From NCBI RefSeq assembly GCF_002149035.1, contig NZ_NGFP01000019.1, positions 9,157 to 62,072 of the forward strand: DNA of 52,916 nucleotides, written 5' to 3'. Both the position numbers and the translations under genes were made by a program. The stretch is from Streptosporangium minutum (GTDB lineage: Bacteria; Actinomycetota; Actinomycetes; Streptosporangiales; Streptosporangiaceae). The notes under the pieces were generated by a model, which was not told where the DNA came from, did no database searches, and saw only the letters and a list, made by a program, of their open reading frames with translations. Below are positions 51,931 through 52,916 of the stretch, piece after piece (the first letter of the stretch is position 1; every line of letters starts with the position of its first letter).

Positions 51931-52461
51931 CTAGAGGCTGTGCGTGAGCGGGGCGGCTGGGCGCCGGGTGGCAAGCGTGCGATTGACGCGGGCTGTCATG
52001 ATCCAGTGTGCCGCCCACAGCAGGAGGGCGATCGCTCCGCCGGCATACCCGGCCATCCCCGGGAAGAGCGACAGGATCTGGAACGCGCACCAGCCGTACC
52101 CGAGTGCCGCCCACCGCCGGATGAACCCCCTCGTCACCTGCTCGTCAGCGGCCAGTGAGGTGGAGACGGCGCGCACGATGAAGAAATCCTCGGTGAAGTT
52201 GTAGGGGATCGCGAACATCCACCAGACCGACGTGGGCGACGCGGTCCTGGCATCGGGCCGCACGAGCGCCATCGTCCGCTGGAGGGCTCGGCAGTACAGC
52301 GCGACGAGCCCGAAGAAAACGGCAACGGCGATCAGCCCGCCGGGCATTCCCCATGCTTCGACCTCGCCGAGGATGCCGCGCCCCCACTCCGGTGCCCAGA
52401 GCGGATAGCAGAGGAGGATCGAAACCAGGATGGTGCCCGCAGTCTTGACGATGGCTCTCAT
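51931..52461 (-). CDS. Membrane protein co-transcribed with TetR
   Basis: The ~176-residue protein has about four hydrophobic segments (IVKTAGTILVSILLCYPLWA; GLIAVAVFFGLVALYCRALQ; WAALGYGWCAFQILSLFPGM; AGYAGGAIALLLWAAHWIMT). Between the second and third is the block SVWWMFAIPYNFTEDFFIVR, which looks conserved but is not one I can name. ATG 52461 was chosen; GTG/ATG options to 52485 exist. It forms an operon with TetR and is probably the gene it controls. Confidence 0.8.
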   Translation of the reverse strand: MRAIVKTAGTILVSILLCYPLWAPEWGRGILGEVEAWGMPGGLIAVAVFFGLVALYCRALQRTMALVRPDARTASPTSVWWMFAIPYNFTEDFFIVRAVSTSLAADEQVTRGFIRRWAALGYGWCAFQILSLFPGMAGYAGGAIALLLWAAHWIMTARVNRTLATRRPAAPLTHSL

Positions 52462-52468
52462 AGCTGAA

Positions 52469-52485
52469 GTGTACTGATGGTACAC
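52469..52485. promoter_or_regulatory. TetR-type operator, 6-5-6 palindrome
   Basis: GTGTAC and GTACAC are perfectly complementary around TGATG. The site lies eight bases upstream of the membrane protein ATG, so a bound repressor would block transcription start directly. It fits autoregulation of the membrane protein/TetR operon. Confidence 0.78.
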
Positions 52486-52560
52486 ACCAGTGGTCCACCT
52501 GCGATCGGGGACGGCGGAGAGGCCGGTCCGCGGCTTTCCCGGCGTCAGAGGTGGGCGCCC

Positions 52561-52689
52561 TCAAGAGGGCTCGGTAGCATCGGCGCAATTTTCAACGGAT
52601 ATGCAGGTCGGGGCTTTCTTGAGGACCTTGGGGTCCGGCTTGGAAGATGGGCCGCTGACCCGCATATCTGTTGTTTTCTGCGTCGTCAT
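52561..52689 (-). CDS. Candidate 42-residue peptide gene (precursor-peptide-like)
   Basis: ATG 52689 is preceded by GGGAGG at about ten bases. The product starts MTTQKTTDMRVSGPSSKPDP and ends PTCISVENCADATEPS, with two cysteines, several Ser/Thr and no membrane segment. Its stop codon lies within a hairpin (GCCCTC/GAGGGC, 52557-52570) that could end transcription. A short, Ser/Thr/Cys-bearing tail after a charged leader is reminiscent of modified-peptide precursors, but no modifying enzyme is in view. It could also be a chance frame. The other strand here has no convincing gene. Confidence 0.4.
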   Translation of the reverse strand: MTTQKTTDMRVSGPSSKPDPKVLKKAPTCISVENCADATEPS

Positions 52690-52860
52690 TACTGGGACGC
52701 CTCCCATGGCTTCGCCGGCCGGCCGGCTTTCGGGAAACAGGGTTTTCCGGAGATCAGGCGTCCGTCGGGCGGATTCCAAGCTGTCTGCAAGCCTCCTCCA
52801 AGAAGGCTGCGGAAGCCTTGGCCGCGATCGGATGAATCGACCGGATAAAAGGAGAAAACC

Positions 52861-52916
52861 ATGCTCGCGCGTTCCAGGACCGGCACCGTTCTGTCGATGC
52901 TGGGCATTCTCGGGGC
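52861..52916 (+). CDS. Start of an exported or membrane protein (runs off window)
   Basis: ATG 52861 follows AAGGAGA by six bases, one of the best ribosome sites in the window. The 18 codons visible (MLARSRTGTVLSMLGILG) look like a signal peptide: basic start, then a hydrophobic stretch. The rest lies beyond the window, so no function can be given. The A/T-richer 150 bp upstream likely holds its promoter. Confidence 0.7.
   Translation, partial: MLARSRTGTVLSMLGILG

Noticed and set aside
52689-52907. 72-codon minus-strand frame ending at the start of the small peptide gene (TAATG)
   Set aside because: It is antisense to a strong ribosome site and signal-peptide start at 52861 and has no ribosome site itself; the overlap with the peptide ATG is probably chance.

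Overview
The window is a high-GC actinomycete chromosome segment. Third codon positions are strongly G/C. GTG and TTG starts are common, and several promoters sit so close to the start codon that leaderless transcripts are likely. The regulator families (XRE regulators of the DUF5753 type, DUF397, RsbW-type ATPases, STAS proteins) are typical of Streptomyces, Streptosporangium, Nonomuraea and their relatives. I lean towards the Streptosporangiales, but that is inference. I see no rRNA, tRNA, CRISPR array, insertion sequence or prophage. It reads as an accessory-rich chromosome arm made of many small, independently regulated modules.

Layout. 1-5.4 kb: the N-terminal part of a secreted AA10 copper monooxygenase, a solitary Phd-type antitoxin, a DUF5753 regulator with a DUF397 partner, a small basic protein coupled to an RsbW-like ATPase, and an MmyB-type regulator divergent from a 44-residue protein and an ABM monooxygenase. 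5.7-15 kb: a GNAT acetyltransferase, an EF-hand protein, a very large PAS-GAF-kinase-receiver-PP2C protein divergent from a STAS/ATPase pair (a partner-switching module), a TetR/SRPBCC pair with twin operators, a HAD hydrolase, a second STAS protein and an ArsR regulator. 14.6-18.7 kb: acetate kinase, a membrane protein, a glycogen-binding-like protein, a uridine-kinase-like protein without a Walker A lysine, and two small proteins. 18.8-22.4 kb: streptogramin B lyase and an antibiotic-resistance-type ABC-F protein, divergent from a TetR regulator across a 25-bp palindrome. 22.5-28.3 kb: a membrane protein, two XRE regulators, an F420-type oxidoreductase and a secreted SGNH hydrolase.

28.5-37 kb: glycerol uptake (glpF-glpK), an NhaA-DsbA fusion antiporter, and a ribose-type sugar ABC importer whose three genes overlap. 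37.3-45.7 kb: a cytochrome P450, a YchJ-type SEC-C protein, an aldo/keto reductase with MarR, a DrrAB-like ABC exporter, an STM4015-type leucine-rich protein and an EndoQ-like PHP nuclease. 45.8-51.1 kb: a histidine kinase and response regulator divergent from a three-gene ABC transporter; one permease carries a large extracytoplasmic beta-sandwich insertion. 51.3-52.9 kb: a membrane protein/TetR operon with a clean operator, a 42-codon peptide gene that ends inside a hairpin, and the start of an exported protein.

Two themes stand out. First, many intergenic regions hold tandem repeats unique to their locus (units of 25-92 bp). At three sites the repeat includes the 3' end and stop codon of the neighbouring gene (10.6, 37.0 and 39.1 kb), which suggests local duplication at gene ends. 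Second, the giant kinase/phosphatase frame has no stop after its last domain. It runs antisense through the whole EF-hand gene and ends in an ATGA overlap with the acetyltransferase start.
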